Assembly: GCF_046736345.1 (NCBI RefSeq)
Contig: NZ_CP157210.1
Span: forward strand, 2,914,001-2,978,000
DNA: 64,000 nucleotides
From: Hyphococcus formosus
Lineage (GTDB): Bacteria > Pseudomonadota > Alphaproteobacteria > Caulobacterales > Parvularculaceae
Direction: 5' to 3'
Part shown: positions 32,284 through 41,486 of the stretch, in pieces
Layout: each line of letters begins with the position of its first letter
Numbering within the stretch: the first letter of the stretch is position 1
Translations under genes and position numbers: made by a program
Notes under the pieces: generated by a model
What the model saw: only the letters and a program-made list of their open reading frames with translations
Database searches by the model: none
What the model was told of the DNA's origin: nothing

Positions 32284-33630
32284 TTATTCGACCGGCGCGC
32301 TATTCGAAAGCAAATCGTCGTCAATATTTTCCCGGCGTTCGTCTTCAATGATTTCCTCCAAATGCTTATCTGGCGCGACATCCAGCGATTCCTTCCGGCG
32401 CTGTTTGGGTTGCGATTTTTCGGTTTGTGCTTGCGGCGGGCGTTCTTTAATACTTGCTAGATCCGCCAAAGCAGGGGCATTATTGTCGTCAAATCGCAAA
32501 CGATAAATTGGTTCCGGCAGGGCAAAGCCAGCCGATTCCAGCGCATCTTTTGCTGCCGCTAATGCGATTGAACGCGACTTTTGAAAATTCGTAGTCTGTT
32601 GATCGATCCAAGCAGCAAAATAAATGACGATATTTGAATCGCCCACATGCTTGATAAAAGCGATCGGCTGTGGCGCTTTCGACACAAATTTTAAGTCAGA
32701 AATTGCCGAAATTCCCGTCTCGATGGCCGCAAGGGGGTCGTCATTCGCGTCGACACCGAGTTCAAATTCGAATCGCCGCTCCGGGTTTCTGGTGTAATTC
32801 AGGATTACGGCTTTAAATACGACTGCGTTCGGAATGCGCAGATGGTTGCCATCAATGGTCATAAGTATGGTCGCCCGGGATGTGAGGCGGATAACGTGAC
32901 CTTCATTCCCATCAATGACGACGTGCTCATTTGGCCTAAAGGGCTGACGCAATGAAAGCATGATTGATGCGATATAGTTTTCAATTGTGTCGCGCACGGC
33001 AAAGCCGATTGCCAAACCAAGCACACCGGCGGCACCCAGAAAGGCCCCTAGTAACGCCGTTGCATCAAGAATGCTGAGCGTAATAACAAGCGCAAACAAA
33101 ATGAAGACAGAACGTGTTGTTGTAGAAACCAGTTCAGCAATAAAACTATTCGGCGTTACGCGGCTCCACAACCAGTTCCACTCACTGACCAGCCAGCCCA
33201 AAAAACTTATGATAACAAAGATGGTTGCGGCTAGACCTATTAACGGTGCGGTTCTTATTGTGTCATTGACGAATGTTTCCAGCTGGCCGACTGTTGGGGT
33301 GATCCGCGTAGAGAGTGATACATCCCGTTCGATTTTATTCTCGATGGTCACAACGCCATCGATCCGCGAAACGATCGATTCTGCGCGTTCGGCTGCGTCG
33401 CTGCTTGCCGTCGTGCCCGTCAGGGTTACAACCCCGGCATTCACGGTTGCGTCCACGCGCTCCAAGGCCTCAATTTGTGCAAAGATGTCGTCAATGCGCG
33501 CCGCGATCTCGGCGTCACTAGCATCCGGCGGCGCGGCATTAATGACCGGGTCTGGGTCGCTGGTCCCGGTCTGCGCCAGCGCAGTGCCTAGCCCAATGGC
33601 GAAGGCCAAAATAAAAATGAGTGTCCGCAT
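32284..33630 (-). CDS. Mechanosensitive channel MscS with N-terminal BON domain
   Basis: 448 residues. A signal peptide (1-20) is followed by a periplasmic BON domain at about 38-105 (VDATVNAGVVTLTGTTASSDAAERAESIVSRIDGVVTIENKI). Three transmembrane helices follow (about 128-215), the last being glycine/alanine-rich (LLGAFLGAAGVLGLAIGFAVRDTIENYIASIMLSL), the pore helix of MscS. The beta domain (QPFRPNEHVVIDGNEGHVIRLTSRATILMTIDGNHLRIPNAVVF) is typical. The C-terminus is highly charged. BON domains bind membranes or envelope parts, so gating may be tied to the outer envelope. It lies downstream of lysS on the same strand, 52 bp apart. Confidence 0.92.
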   Translation of the reverse strand: MRTLIFILAFAIGLGTALAQTGTSDPDPVINAAPPDASDAEIAARIDDIFAQIEALERVDATVNAGVVTLTGTTASSDAAERAESIVSRIDGVVTIENKIERDVSLSTRITPTVGQLETFVNDTIRTAPLIGLAATIFVIISFLGWLVSEWNWLWSRVTPNSFIAELVSTTTRSVFILFALVITLSILDATALLGAFLGAAGVLGLAIGFAVRDTIENYIASIMLSLRQPFRPNEHVVIDGNEGHVIRLTSRATILMTIDGNHLRIPNAVVFKAVILNYTRNPERRFEFELGVDANDDPLAAIETGISAISDLKFVSKAPQPIAFIKHVGDSNIVIYFAAWIDQQTTNFQKSRSIALAAAKDALESAGFALPEPIYRLRFDDNNAPALADLASIKERPPQAQTEKSQPKQRRKESLDVAPDKHLEEIIEDERRENIDDDLLSNSAPVE

Positions 33631-33682
33631 TCACTGCAAACACTCATTCGTCGTTTTGGTTCAATTATCGAAGATGTGCTTC

Positions 33683-35266
33683 TTATCGCGCCAGCGCTTC
33701 GTCGATTAATTGCGCAGTTGCACGCGCGCCGTAGATTTTCGCAAATGGTCCCATGCGGGGGCCTTGCTCCTGTCCGAAGACGACTTCGTAGAGGCCTTTG
33801 AACCAGTCTCGGATATTCTCAAAGCCATTGGCCTTGCCGGCGTCAAAAACGGCAGTTTGAAAATCCCCTTCTGCGCCATCATCGCCAATCTCTTTCAGGC
33901 GAGCAGAAAGCATTTCCAAGGCCGCGCGTTCATTTTCCGTTGGGGTACGGTATTTTTTATTCGGCTTGATGAATTGCTCATAATATCGGCCAGCAAAAGT
34001 GATCATCGCATTGGCCGCGGCCAATTCTTCATCAGTCGCGTCGGGGCGATATTTCTTGATGAAACCGCGCAGCACTTCTTCGTCGCCAGCACCAGCAGCA
34101 TTAACGAGATTGAGCAGCATGGCGAAGTTCACCGGTGGCATTAGGGAAGGCGGATTTCCTTCGTGAATATGCCAAACCGGATTGTCGAGGGCTTTTGCGC
34201 CTTCTTGTTGTGCAAATTTCTCAAGATGCGACCAATATTCGTCGGCAACTTTGGGAATGACATCAAAATACAGTTTCTTGGCCGATTTCGGGCTTTGGAA
34301 CATGTATAGCGACAGGCTTTCTGGCGACGCGTAAGTCAGCCATTCCTCGATAGAAATGCCATTGCCTTTTGTTTTTGAGATTTTTTTGCCTTCCTCGTCG
34401 AGGAACAGTTGGTAATTGAAACCCGCAGGCGGTTCGCCGCCCAGCGCTTTTACGATCCGATTGGAAAGGCGAACAGATTCAGTCAGGTCTTCGCCAGACA
34501 TTTCGTAATCAACACCAAACGCAAACCAACGTCCGGCCCAATCGACTTTCCACTGAAGTTTGGTGTTGCCGCCGCAAACGCTCGTGCGGACTTTGGTACC
34601 GTCTTCGTCTTCGAACACGACCTCGCCTTTTGCTGCGTCAATTTCCAACATAGGTACGTAAAGCACCCGGCCTGTTGTGGGCGAAATCGGCAGGATCGGC
34701 GAATAGCTCGCGCGGCGTTCTTCACCCAATGTCGGGAGAATAATATTCATCACCGCGTCATAACATTCGAGCACACGGATCAATGTCGAATCGAACTCGC
34801 CCGACCGATAGCAATCTGTCGACGATTTGAATTCATAATCGAATCCAAACTGATCGAGAAAGTCACGGAACTTCGCATTATTATGATGCGCAAAGCTTTG
34901 ATGCGTACCCCATGGGTCAGGAACTTCGGTCAGCGGCTTTTGTAGGGAAGCTGCCAATAATTCCTGGTTCGGTAATTGCGGTGGGACTTTGCGCATACCG
35001 TCCATATCATCGGAGATCGAAATCAGCCGCGTTTCTCGTCCGGTCAAAAGCTCGAATGCACGGCGGACCATCGTGGTACGGGCCACTTCGCCGAATGTGC
35101 CAATATGCGGTGGTCCGGAAGGGCCATAGCCGGTTTCAAATACGACCGGACCATCCTTCTTGATCTTATCAAGACGCTTGATGAGGTTTTTCGCTTCTTG
35201 AAACGGCCAAGATTTGGCGTTCAGAGCCTCTTCGGCGGTGAATGTCTTGATATGCGGGGCGGTCAT
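33683..35266 (-). CDS. lysS: Class I lysine-tRNA ligase
   Basis: 527 residues. This is the class I, archaeal-type enzyme, not the class II LysS of E. coli. It has GPSGPPHIGTFGE with the HIGH-equivalent HIGT (54-57) and KISKTKGNG as the KMSKS-equivalent (295-303). GRWFAFGVDYEMSGEDL and NYQLFLDEEGKKISKTK are conserved around the active site. It charges tRNA-Lys. Class I LysRS is normal in alphaproteobacteria. It is divergent from the TerB-like gene, and the BON-MscS gene follows it. Confidence 0.95.
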   Translation of the reverse strand: MTAPHIKTFTAEEALNAKSWPFQEAKNLIKRLDKIKKDGPVVFETGYGPSGPPHIGTFGEVARTTMVRRAFELLTGRETRLISISDDMDGMRKVPPQLPNQELLAASLQKPLTEVPDPWGTHQSFAHHNNAKFRDFLDQFGFDYEFKSSTDCYRSGEFDSTLIRVLECYDAVMNIILPTLGEERRASYSPILPISPTTGRVLYVPMLEIDAAKGEVVFEDEDGTKVRTSVCGGNTKLQWKVDWAGRWFAFGVDYEMSGEDLTESVRLSNRIVKALGGEPPAGFNYQLFLDEEGKKISKTKGNGISIEEWLTYASPESLSLYMFQSPKSAKKLYFDVIPKVADEYWSHLEKFAQQEGAKALDNPVWHIHEGNPPSLMPPVNFAMLLNLVNAAGAGDEEVLRGFIKKYRPDATDEELAAANAMITFAGRYYEQFIKPNKKYRTPTENERAALEMLSARLKEIGDDGAEGDFQTAVFDAGKANGFENIRDWFKGLYEVVFGQEQGPRMGPFAKIYGARATAQLIDEALAR

Positions 35267-35451
35267 GTTTTTGCCTTCCAGATGTTTAAAGGCGGAGGTT
35301 TAACGCCCGCTGGCGCGGCGTCAATTCCCCTATAGATAAAGCCCTCCGGCGTGATCTTGTCTGAGTGGTTGCCGTTTGACCTATCCGCGGCTAGCTTCCG
35401 GCTTATTGGCTCTCATGCGGTGAGGGCTGTCCGAAATTCAGGAGCTTATTC

Positions 35452-35889
35452 ATGGCAACAGGGCCAGCCGCCTTAACCCCGCAAGAAGCCGTCATTTATC
35501 TGATGGTTATGGCTTCTGCGTCTGATGGTGTGATCAAGGACGAGGAATTACGCACGATTGGCCGCGTCGTTCGGTCATTTCCGCTATTTTCCGACGCGGA
35601 TGAGAGTGGGCTGGTGAAAACGGCCGAAGCCTGTGGTGGACTGATGTCGTCTGAGGGCGGCCTTCATAAAGTGCTTGAGGCTGCCGCAGCGGCGCTGCCA
35701 GAACATTTGGCCGAAACTGCCTATGCTGCGGTGGTCGAGGTCATAACCGCAGATGAAAATCTCGATATGACCGAGATCCGCGTGCTTGAACTCATCCGGA
35801 ATGCGCTCAAGGTTTCTGATGAAGGCGCGCAAGCGATTGATCATGCCGCGCGGGCGCGGCATATGACGGCCACTGATGCAGGCGCTTAG
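35452..35889 (+). CDS. TerB family (tellurite-resistance-like) protein
   Basis: 145 residues, all-helical. TPQEAVIYLMVMASASDGVIKDEELRTIGRVVRSFPLFSD and the repeat-like AAYAAVVEVITADENLDMTEIRVLELIRNAL contain the acidic loops (ASDGVIKDEE, ADENLDMTEI) of the TerB/DjlA-N fold, which bind metal ions in the family. Despite the name, such single proteins are not shown to confer tellurite resistance. AGGAG precedes the ATG. Its 3' end overlaps the convergent transporter gene by four bases. Confidence 0.88.
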   Translation: MATGPAALTPQEAVIYLMVMASASDGVIKDEELRTIGRVVRSFPLFSDADESGLVKTAEACGGLMSSEGGLHKVLEAAAAALPEHLAETAYAAVVEVITADENLDMTEIRVLELIRNALKVSDEGAQAIDHAARARHMTATDAGA

Positions 35890-37253
35890 GCCGCCATTGC
35901 AAGCCAGCACACGCCAGCGACGATGAAGGCGACAATCACGTTCAAGATTGCGCCTTCGCGCGCCATACTGGCGATTGAGACTTTCCCCGTACCATAAATG
36001 ATCGCATTCGGTGCCGTCGCAACCGGCAGCATAAATGCGCATGAGCAAGAAATTGCGGCTGGGATCATTAGTAATTCTGGTTTGATGCCTGCGCCCATAG
36101 CGACGGCGGCCAATAGCGGCATGAGTAGATTTGCCGTTGCTGTATTGGAGGTGATTTCCGTAAGGAACGTCACCGACAGACATAGCCCGATCATCATCAA
36201 GAACACCGGCGCGCTGGTCAGGCCGGTTAGCTGCTCCCCAAGAAGAATATCGAGACCGCTCGCACGAAATCCAGCGGCGATACAAATACCGCCTGCAAAC
36301 AATAGAAGCATACCCCAAGGAATATCGACCGCATGTTTCCAATCGAGAATGGCACCGCCTTTGCCGTTGGGGACCAAGAACATAAGAATCACCGCGAAAA
36401 TCGCGACGGTCGAATCCCCCGCGCCTTCCATTCCGAGCAGCCCGGCCCAGCCCCCAAAGGGCTCAATGCGGGTGATCCATAAGGTGATGGCAATCGCGAA
36501 TATGATAAGCGTTCGTTTCTCTTCGATGCGCCACGGCCCGAGTTCTTGGAATTCTGGTGTTTTGATACCGCCCATCGACCGGGTGAGCCAAAGGCCCATG
36601 ATTGGAATTCCAATGACGACGATGGGCACGCCGATTTTCATCCAGCTTAAAAATGACAATTCAGACCCGGTTGCTTTGAAATAGGCGTCCGCAAAGATCA
36701 AATTTGGCGGGGTGCCAATAAGCGTGGCGGTTCCGCCAAAAGATGCGGCATAGGCGATTCCCAACAATAATGGTGTCGCCAATTTCTTGTTTTCGGCCTG
36801 GGTAAGAATGGCAAGTGCCATTGTGCTGAGCATCAATGTCGTGGCTGTATTTGAAATCCACATCGAAAGGATACCAGCGGCGATCATAAAGCCGAGGACC
36901 AGTCGCCGTCCGGAGGTGCCGACGATCCGGATCATATAAAGTGCCAAACGCTCATGGACGCCGGACTTTTCCAGCGCTTTTGACAGCATGAATGACGCCA
37001 TCAAGAGGACGATGACATAACTGCCCAAGGCCGATGCGGTTTCCCGTTGATCCATCACTCCCGCGAGTGGAAACAGCGCAAAAGGCACTAGCGAGGTTGC
37101 GGGAATGGGCAGGGCTTCTGTCACCCACCAGACTGCGGTAAGTGCGGTAATGGTTATCGTCGCTACGATTTCTCGCGGTAATCCGACACTATATGATGTA
37201 AGCCCCGCCGCGCAGGCGATGATGACGCCCAGCAAAATTCGAAATGTCCTCAT
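35886..37253 (-). CDS. DASS/SLC13 family anion:sodium symporter
   Basis: 455 residues with about eleven hydrophobic segments. AYAASFGGTATLIGTPPNLIFADAYF (about 189-214) and the C-terminal TEITSNTATANLLMPLLAAVAMG (about 366-388) carry the duplicated SNT and sodium-binding motifs of the DASS family; both hairpin repeats are intact. Members import di- and tricarboxylates or sulfate with sodium. Which anion is used here cannot be told. It is divergent from the DUF952 gene and convergent with the TerB-like gene. Confidence 0.92.
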   Translation of the reverse strand: MRTFRILLGVIIACAAGLTSYSVGLPREIVATITITALTAVWWVTEALPIPATSLVPFALFPLAGVMDQRETASALGSYVIVLLMASFMLSKALEKSGVHERLALYMIRIVGTSGRRLVLGFMIAAGILSMWISNTATTLMLSTMALAILTQAENKKLATPLLLGIAYAASFGGTATLIGTPPNLIFADAYFKATGSELSFLSWMKIGVPIVVIGIPIMGLWLTRSMGGIKTPEFQELGPWRIEEKRTLIIFAIAITLWITRIEPFGGWAGLLGMEGAGDSTVAIFAVILMFLVPNGKGGAILDWKHAVDIPWGMLLLFAGGICIAAGFRASGLDILLGEQLTGLTSAPVFLMMIGLCLSVTFLTEITSNTATANLLMPLLAAVAMGAGIKPELLMIPAAISCSCAFMLPVATAPNAIIYGTGKVSIASMAREGAILNVIVAFIVAGVCWLAMAA

Positions 37254-37401
37254 AGTAGAACATCTGCCGGAATCGCTAAACGCTGTCTAGATTGAAGAAG
37301 CGCTTAGATTCAATTTGTTGTGGCTAGTAAGAGCGCAAAAAAATCACCAATCGCGACAATCCTCTGGACCGGCAAGGCGCTGCGCGCTAGGCCGTTGGTC
37401 C

Positions 37402-37761
37402 ATGGACAATGATATGACAACCTCGGTGGTTTACCGAATTGCGACTGAGGCGGAATGGCGTTCCGCTCAAGAAACCGGTTCAGTGCCGCAACGCGATATT
37501 GATGTGAAAGATGGCTATATGCATCTTTCCACAAAATCGCAGGCTTTAGAGACCGCTAATATTCATTTCGCAGGACACGATGACTTGCTGCTTTTGGAGA
37601 TACCAATCGCGCCCATCGCTGAATTTGTGAAGTTCGAATTGGCCCCCAAACGCGGCGAAAAATTTCCGCATTTATATGCCCCCTTGAAAGCTGCTGATAT
37701 TGCGCGCGTCGTCCGCCTAATAGATACGCCGGACGGATTTAAGTTTGGAGAATGTTTGTGA
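37402..37761 (+). CDS. DUF952 family protein
   Basis: About 119 residues. VVYRIATEAEWRSAQETGSVPQRDIDVKDGYMHLSTKSQALETANIHF and FPHLYAPLKAADIARVVRLIDTPDGFKF define DUF952, a small cytoplasmic fold related to glutathione S-transferase-adjacent and ADP-ribosyltransferase-like proteins, with unknown activity. The start is uncertain: ATG at 37402 or 37414, neither with a strong ribosome-binding site. The 3' end overlaps pyrD by ten bases, so it is very likely co-transcribed with it, the usual arrangement in alphaproteobacteria. Confidence 0.88.
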   Translation: MDNDMTTSVVYRIATEAEWRSAQETGSVPQRDIDVKDGYMHLSTKSQALETANIHFAGHDDLLLLEIPIAPIAEFVKFELAPKRGEKFPHLYAPLKAADIARVVRLIDTPDGFKFGECL

Positions 37762-38816
37762 GAGCGCCAATGATGATTGCCGATCTCGGCGCGCGGGCGA
37801 TGGGGTTATTGGACCCTGAAACGGCGCATCGCATGACTGTTATGGCGCTCAAGACAGGATTGGGGCCGCGCGCCTCAAAGGAAACGCCACGGCTTGAAAT
37901 CAATGTGGCGGGATTGTCATTCCCCAACCCTCTAGGATTGGCCGCGGGCTTTGATAAAAACGCGGAAGTACCGAATGCCATGCTCAATATGGGATTTGGT
38001 TTTGTCGAGGTGGGTGCAGTAACGCCGCGCCCGCAAGCTGGGAATTCTAAGCCCCGCGTTTTTCGGTTGCGCGACGACGCTGCGGTGATCAATCGTTATG
38101 GTTTCAATAATGATGGCCTGGAGGTTATAGCAGGGCGTTTGCGGTCTCGCGAACGCCGCGGCATAATCGGTATTAATCTTGGTGCCAACAAAGATAGTGA
38201 AGACCGCACCGAAGATTATGTGACAGGTGTAAAGGGGCTGGCTGGCCTTGTTGACTTTTACACCGTCAATATTTCCTCTCCGAACACGCCGGGACTAAGA
38301 ACCCTTCAAGATAAATCTGCACTTAGCGATCTATTGACGCGCGTTCAGAATGCGCGAAACGAAGCTTCGCCCGATACGCCGGTTTTCCTTAAAATCGCAC
38401 CAGACCTCGCTGATGAGGATAAAGCGGATATCGCCGAGATCGCGCAGAAACTGGCGCTTGATGCGCTGATTGTTTCCAATACAACGATCGCGCGTCCTGA
38501 ATCCTTGCGCAGTCATTCCGCGCCCGAAGCTGGCGGGCTTTCGGGTCGGCCTCTTTTTGCGCCATCGACAGCGTTATTGCGCGAATTCTATCAGGAAGTT
38601 GGCGGTGTCATTCCGCTGATAGGCGTTGGCGGAATATCATCCGCACGCGACGCATACGAAAAAATTCTTGGTGGTGCCAGCCTTGTTCAGCTTTACACCG
38701 CATTGATCTACGAAGGGCCGGCGTTGGTTCCACAGATCATTGACGATCTGATTGGATATCTCGACAAAGATGGTTTCCGCACGATCAACGAAGCCATCGG
38801 CGCGGGTCATTCTTAG
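37752..38816 (+). CDS. pyrD: Dihydroorotate dehydrogenase (quinone)
   Basis: 354 residues, class 2 enzyme. The N-terminal amphipathic helix pair (MIADLGARAMGLLDPETAHRMTVMAL) attaches it to the inner membrane for quinone access. The FMN barrel has NPLGLAAGFDKNAEVPNAMLNMGFGFVEVGAVTPRPQ, GINLGANKDS, VNISSPNTPGLR (with the catalytic serine of class 2), VSNTTIARP, GGLSGRPLF and IPLIGVGGISSARDAYEKILGGASLVQLYTALIYEGP. It performs the fourth step of pyrimidine synthesis. It overlaps the DUF952 gene upstream and is convergent with the MATE gene. Confidence 0.96.
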   Translation: MFVRAPMMIADLGARAMGLLDPETAHRMTVMALKTGLGPRASKETPRLEINVAGLSFPNPLGLAAGFDKNAEVPNAMLNMGFGFVEVGAVTPRPQAGNSKPRVFRLRDDAAVINRYGFNNDGLEVIAGRLRSRERRGIIGINLGANKDSEDRTEDYVTGVKGLAGLVDFYTVNISSPNTPGLRTLQDKSALSDLLTRVQNARNEASPDTPVFLKIAPDLADEDKADIAEIAQKLALDALIVSNTTIARPESLRSHSAPEAGGLSGRPLFAPSTALLREFYQEVGGVIPLIGVGGISSARDAYEKILGGASLVQLYTALIYEGPALVPQIIDDLIGYLDKDGFRTINEAIGAGHS

Positions 38817-40168
38817 GTCGCGAAAGAACGACCAATACGCGGCAACCAAACTGCAAGGGTAGCGGCGCGTAAAAGAAAATACAAAGAAAACGCAGCCCAC
38901 AGGCCGTGATTGTCAAAACGCCCGGCGAGCCAGAGCGACGCCGGGATGAAAATCATCGTCGATATAATCATCGAATCCCGCATTTCTTTTGATCGGGTCG
39001 CGCCAATGAAGATGCCGTCGAGTTGGAAACCGATGACGACAATAAGCGGGCTTATAACCACCCATGGCATGAACGCTTTCGTTGTCGCGCGGATCGAACC
39101 TTCCGGCGTCAAAAGGGCAATGATCGCATCTCCGGCGAGTGCGTAAAACACCACAAAACCAACCGCAGCAATTCCAGCCAGAATGAAAGTTTTTCGAACG
39201 GCAATATGATATCGCTCTTGCGCCAGTGATCGGTTGCGTGCGCCAGCCGCCTGTCCCACCAAGGTTTCTGCGGCGATGGCAGTTCCGTCCAAGGCGAGGC
39301 CAGTAAACAGGAATAGCTGTAGCAAAACTTGATTTGCCGCCAGCGTCACATCACCAAAAGCGCCACCGCGCTGGACAAACCACGCAAATGAAAATGCGAG
39401 CAACAGTGTACGGACAAAAATATCGAAATTGATAGCAACAGTTCGCTTGATGCGGAGCGGGTCGCGAATGTCCTTGAGGTTCCAGTGGCATTTAATTCCG
39501 CCATGATCATTTAAAACGATCACGACTAAGCTGGCCGCAACAAAGAAACCGGCGATTTCCGCGATTAAGGTTCCAGAGGCAACGCCAGCTGCGCCCCAAT
39601 CAAGCCCAACCACGAACCAGTAATCGAGAATGATATTGAGCACCGTCATGAACACACTGGCGATCATGAGGAAATCCGTGCGCCCACGTGCAGTGAGCCA
39701 ACCAAAAGCGGCGTAGGAAGCTAGCGCGAAAGGTGCCCCCCAGATTCTGATTTCGAAATATTCCCGTCCAGCGTTCAGCGTCGCAGCGCTTGCCTCTGAC
39801 CCTGTGCCTAATAGCAAGAATGCGAAATCACCGATCGGCAGTTGGAGCGCGGTTAAAAACAACCCGATGACGCCGCCGATCAACCCGCCTCGAATTAGGA
39901 CTGCGCGCGTTTCGCTCTCGTCCTCGGCACCGGCTGCTTGCGCGGTCAGGCCAGCGACGCTCATCCGGATGAAGCCAAATGTCCAATAGGCGAGCGAGAA
40001 TATTACGGACCCCAAGCCAACCGCCGCAATATCGAGTGGCCGCGAAGATTGGGCCAATGCCCACACATCAACCGCGCCCAATAATGGTGTAACCGAAGCG
40101 GCCACAGAGGCGGGCCAGGCCAAACGCAGGATTTTTCTGTAGGTGATATCGGTGGCGATTTGATTCAT
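38813..40168 (-). CDS. MATE family efflux transporter
   Basis: 451 residues with twelve hydrophobic helices in two similar halves. The N-terminal region RLAWPASVAASVTPLLGAVDVWALAQ and GTSVxA-like LDGTAIAAETLVGQAAGARNRSLA match the DinF branch of MATE proteins, which expel organic cations or other toxic compounds in exchange for protons or sodium. The substrate is unknown. The stop overlaps the convergent pyrD by four bases. Confidence 0.9.
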   Translation of the reverse strand: MNQIATDITYRKILRLAWPASVAASVTPLLGAVDVWALAQSSRPLDIAAVGLGSVIFSLAYWTFGFIRMSVAGLTAQAAGAEDESETRAVLIRGGLIGGVIGLFLTALQLPIGDFAFLLLGTGSEASAATLNAGREYFEIRIWGAPFALASYAAFGWLTARGRTDFLMIASVFMTVLNIILDYWFVVGLDWGAAGVASGTLIAEIAGFFVAASLVVIVLNDHGGIKCHWNLKDIRDPLRIKRTVAINFDIFVRTLLLAFSFAWFVQRGGAFGDVTLAANQVLLQLFLFTGLALDGTAIAAETLVGQAAGARNRSLAQERYHIAVRKTFILAGIAAVGFVVFYALAGDAIIALLTPEGSIRATTKAFMPWVVISPLIVVIGFQLDGIFIGATRSKEMRDSMIISTMIFIPASLWLAGRFDNHGLWAAFSLYFLLRAATLAVWLPRIGRSFAT

Positions 40169-40257
40169 CAGGTCTGTCTATATTGCCAATCGAGCCATGA
40201 CCATAACCGCCGGACAAACAATCAATGCTCTTGCTGGCGATGGGGAAACCGTGAAGA

Positions 40258-40965
40258 ATGGTCAATGTGAGAGAAGATTGGGAACATTGGCAATCGCCGC
40301 CCGGCGGGACCGGGAACGAATTCGACAGCGCGGAAATTGGTGCGCTTGCGCATCTCTATCGCGGTGAAGTCTACCGTTCCACAATTTGGCGGACACGTCT
40401 GGACAATACGACAAATTGGTCGGTCGTCACTTTGGGGATTGCGCTGTCGGTGACCTATGCATCGCCCAATGCTTCGCCATTGCCGCTTTTACTGGTCGGT
40501 ATTTTGATCTGTATGTTCCTGATATTGGAATCGCGGCGCTATCGCTTTTTCAATGTGTGGCGGGCCCGCTGTCGGTGGATTGAGACAAACTTCTACGCGC
40601 CGATGCTCTTTCGCTCAACGCGGCCAGAGCCGGGCGAGTGGCAGGACGTATTAGCGAGCGATTACCTGACGCCGGAATATCATATCGGATTTTGGCGCGC
40701 GATGGGGCGGCGCTTACGGCGAAATTATATGTGGATATTCAGTTTTCAGGCAGTTTCCTATTGCGGGAAAATTATCATCCACCCGACGCCATTAAATACA
40801 TTTGGTGAATTTGTGGATCGGATGGCCGTTGGTCCATTTAACGGCACGCTCATATTTCTTTTTGGCGTGGTTTTTCATGGTTCCTGGGTCACCTTGGCGT
40901 TATGGACCCACATTCTAGACACCCGTAAACATAAAACCCGCGATGGTGTCGGCGGGATGGGTTAG
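40258..40965 (+). CDS. DUF2270 membrane protein
   Basis: 235 residues. The hallmark is FDSAEIGALAHLYRGEVYRSTIWRTRLDNTTNWSVV, then two closely spaced helices (about 60-97), then ILESRRYRFFNVWRARCRWIETNFYAPML. A further hydrophobic segment lies near the C-terminus. This is a conserved inner-membrane family of unknown function. It stands between divergent MATE and convergent hisI, with which it overlaps by four bases. Confidence 0.88.
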   Translation: MVNVREDWEHWQSPPGGTGNEFDSAEIGALAHLYRGEVYRSTIWRTRLDNTTNWSVVTLGIALSVTYASPNASPLPLLLVGILICMFLILESRRYRFFNVWRARCRWIETNFYAPMLFRSTRPEPGEWQDVLASDYLTPEYHIGFWRAMGRRLRRNYMWIFSFQAVSYCGKIIIHPTPLNTFGEFVDRMAVGPFNGTLIFLFGVVFHGSWVTLALWTHILDTRKHKTRDGVGGMG

Positions 40966-41411
40966 TCGCCGGCGAATTCTAACCTGAACCCGTCACCCTT
41001 TTTCACGATCCGGTAAAAGCATGAGCGCCGATTTGTGTGGCAGGCAGCGCCCGTCTGTTCGACAATCAGTTGAATGACATCCTGATCGCAGTCGGTCCGG
41101 ATCTCGACGACTTTCTGGGTGTGGCCAGAAGTTGCCCCTTTTCGCCAGAATTCTTGGCGCGACCGCGACCAATACCACCCCTCACCAGTGTCTATGGTTT
41201 TTTTGAGGGCTTCGCGGTTCATATAAGCGACCATCAAAAGCTGGCCATTGTCAGCATCGGACACGACCACAGGGATCAGCCCCGTATCGTCAAATTTCGG
41301 TGCAAAAACGCGCGATTCGTCGATTTTCTCGTCCAGCGCGTCGCGGTCGGCAAAGTGGCTTTCATCGGTCATTCGCGCAACATAACGATAATGAGGTTTG
41401 TGGAAAGTCAT
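40962..41411 (-). CDS. hisI: Phosphoribosyl-AMP cyclohydrolase
   Basis: Up to 149 residues; the ATG at 41411 follows GAGG closely, and the ATG at 41372 (136 residues) is an equally plausible start. LIPVVVSDADNGQLLMVAYMNREALKKTIDTGEGWYWSRSRQEFWRKGATSGHTQKVVEIRTDCDQDVIQLIVEQTGAACHTNRRSCFYR is the complete HisI domain, with the metal-binding DCDQD, the conserved ACHTNRRSC cysteines and SGHTQ. It carries out the third step of histidine synthesis. The separate HisE pyrophosphohydrolase is not fused, as is normal in alphaproteobacteria. Confidence 0.94.
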   Translation of the reverse strand: MTFHKPHYRYVARMTDESHFADRDALDEKIDESRVFAPKFDDTGLIPVVVSDADNGQLLMVAYMNREALKKTIDTGEGWYWSRSRQEFWRKGATSGHTQKVVEIRTDCDQDVIQLIVEQTGAACHTNRRSCFYRIVKKGDGFRLEFAGD

Positions 41412-41486
41412 TTTCCTCGCCCGGATAGAATGTTGCGTCCCTGCGCCGGTCCGGCTAGCAAACCATAAAAGCGAAAGAGCAGGCCA

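Noticed and set aside
35584..36342. 252-codon minus-strand frame
   Set aside because: It overlaps the TerB-like gene and the DASS transporter, both clearly real, and has no family features.
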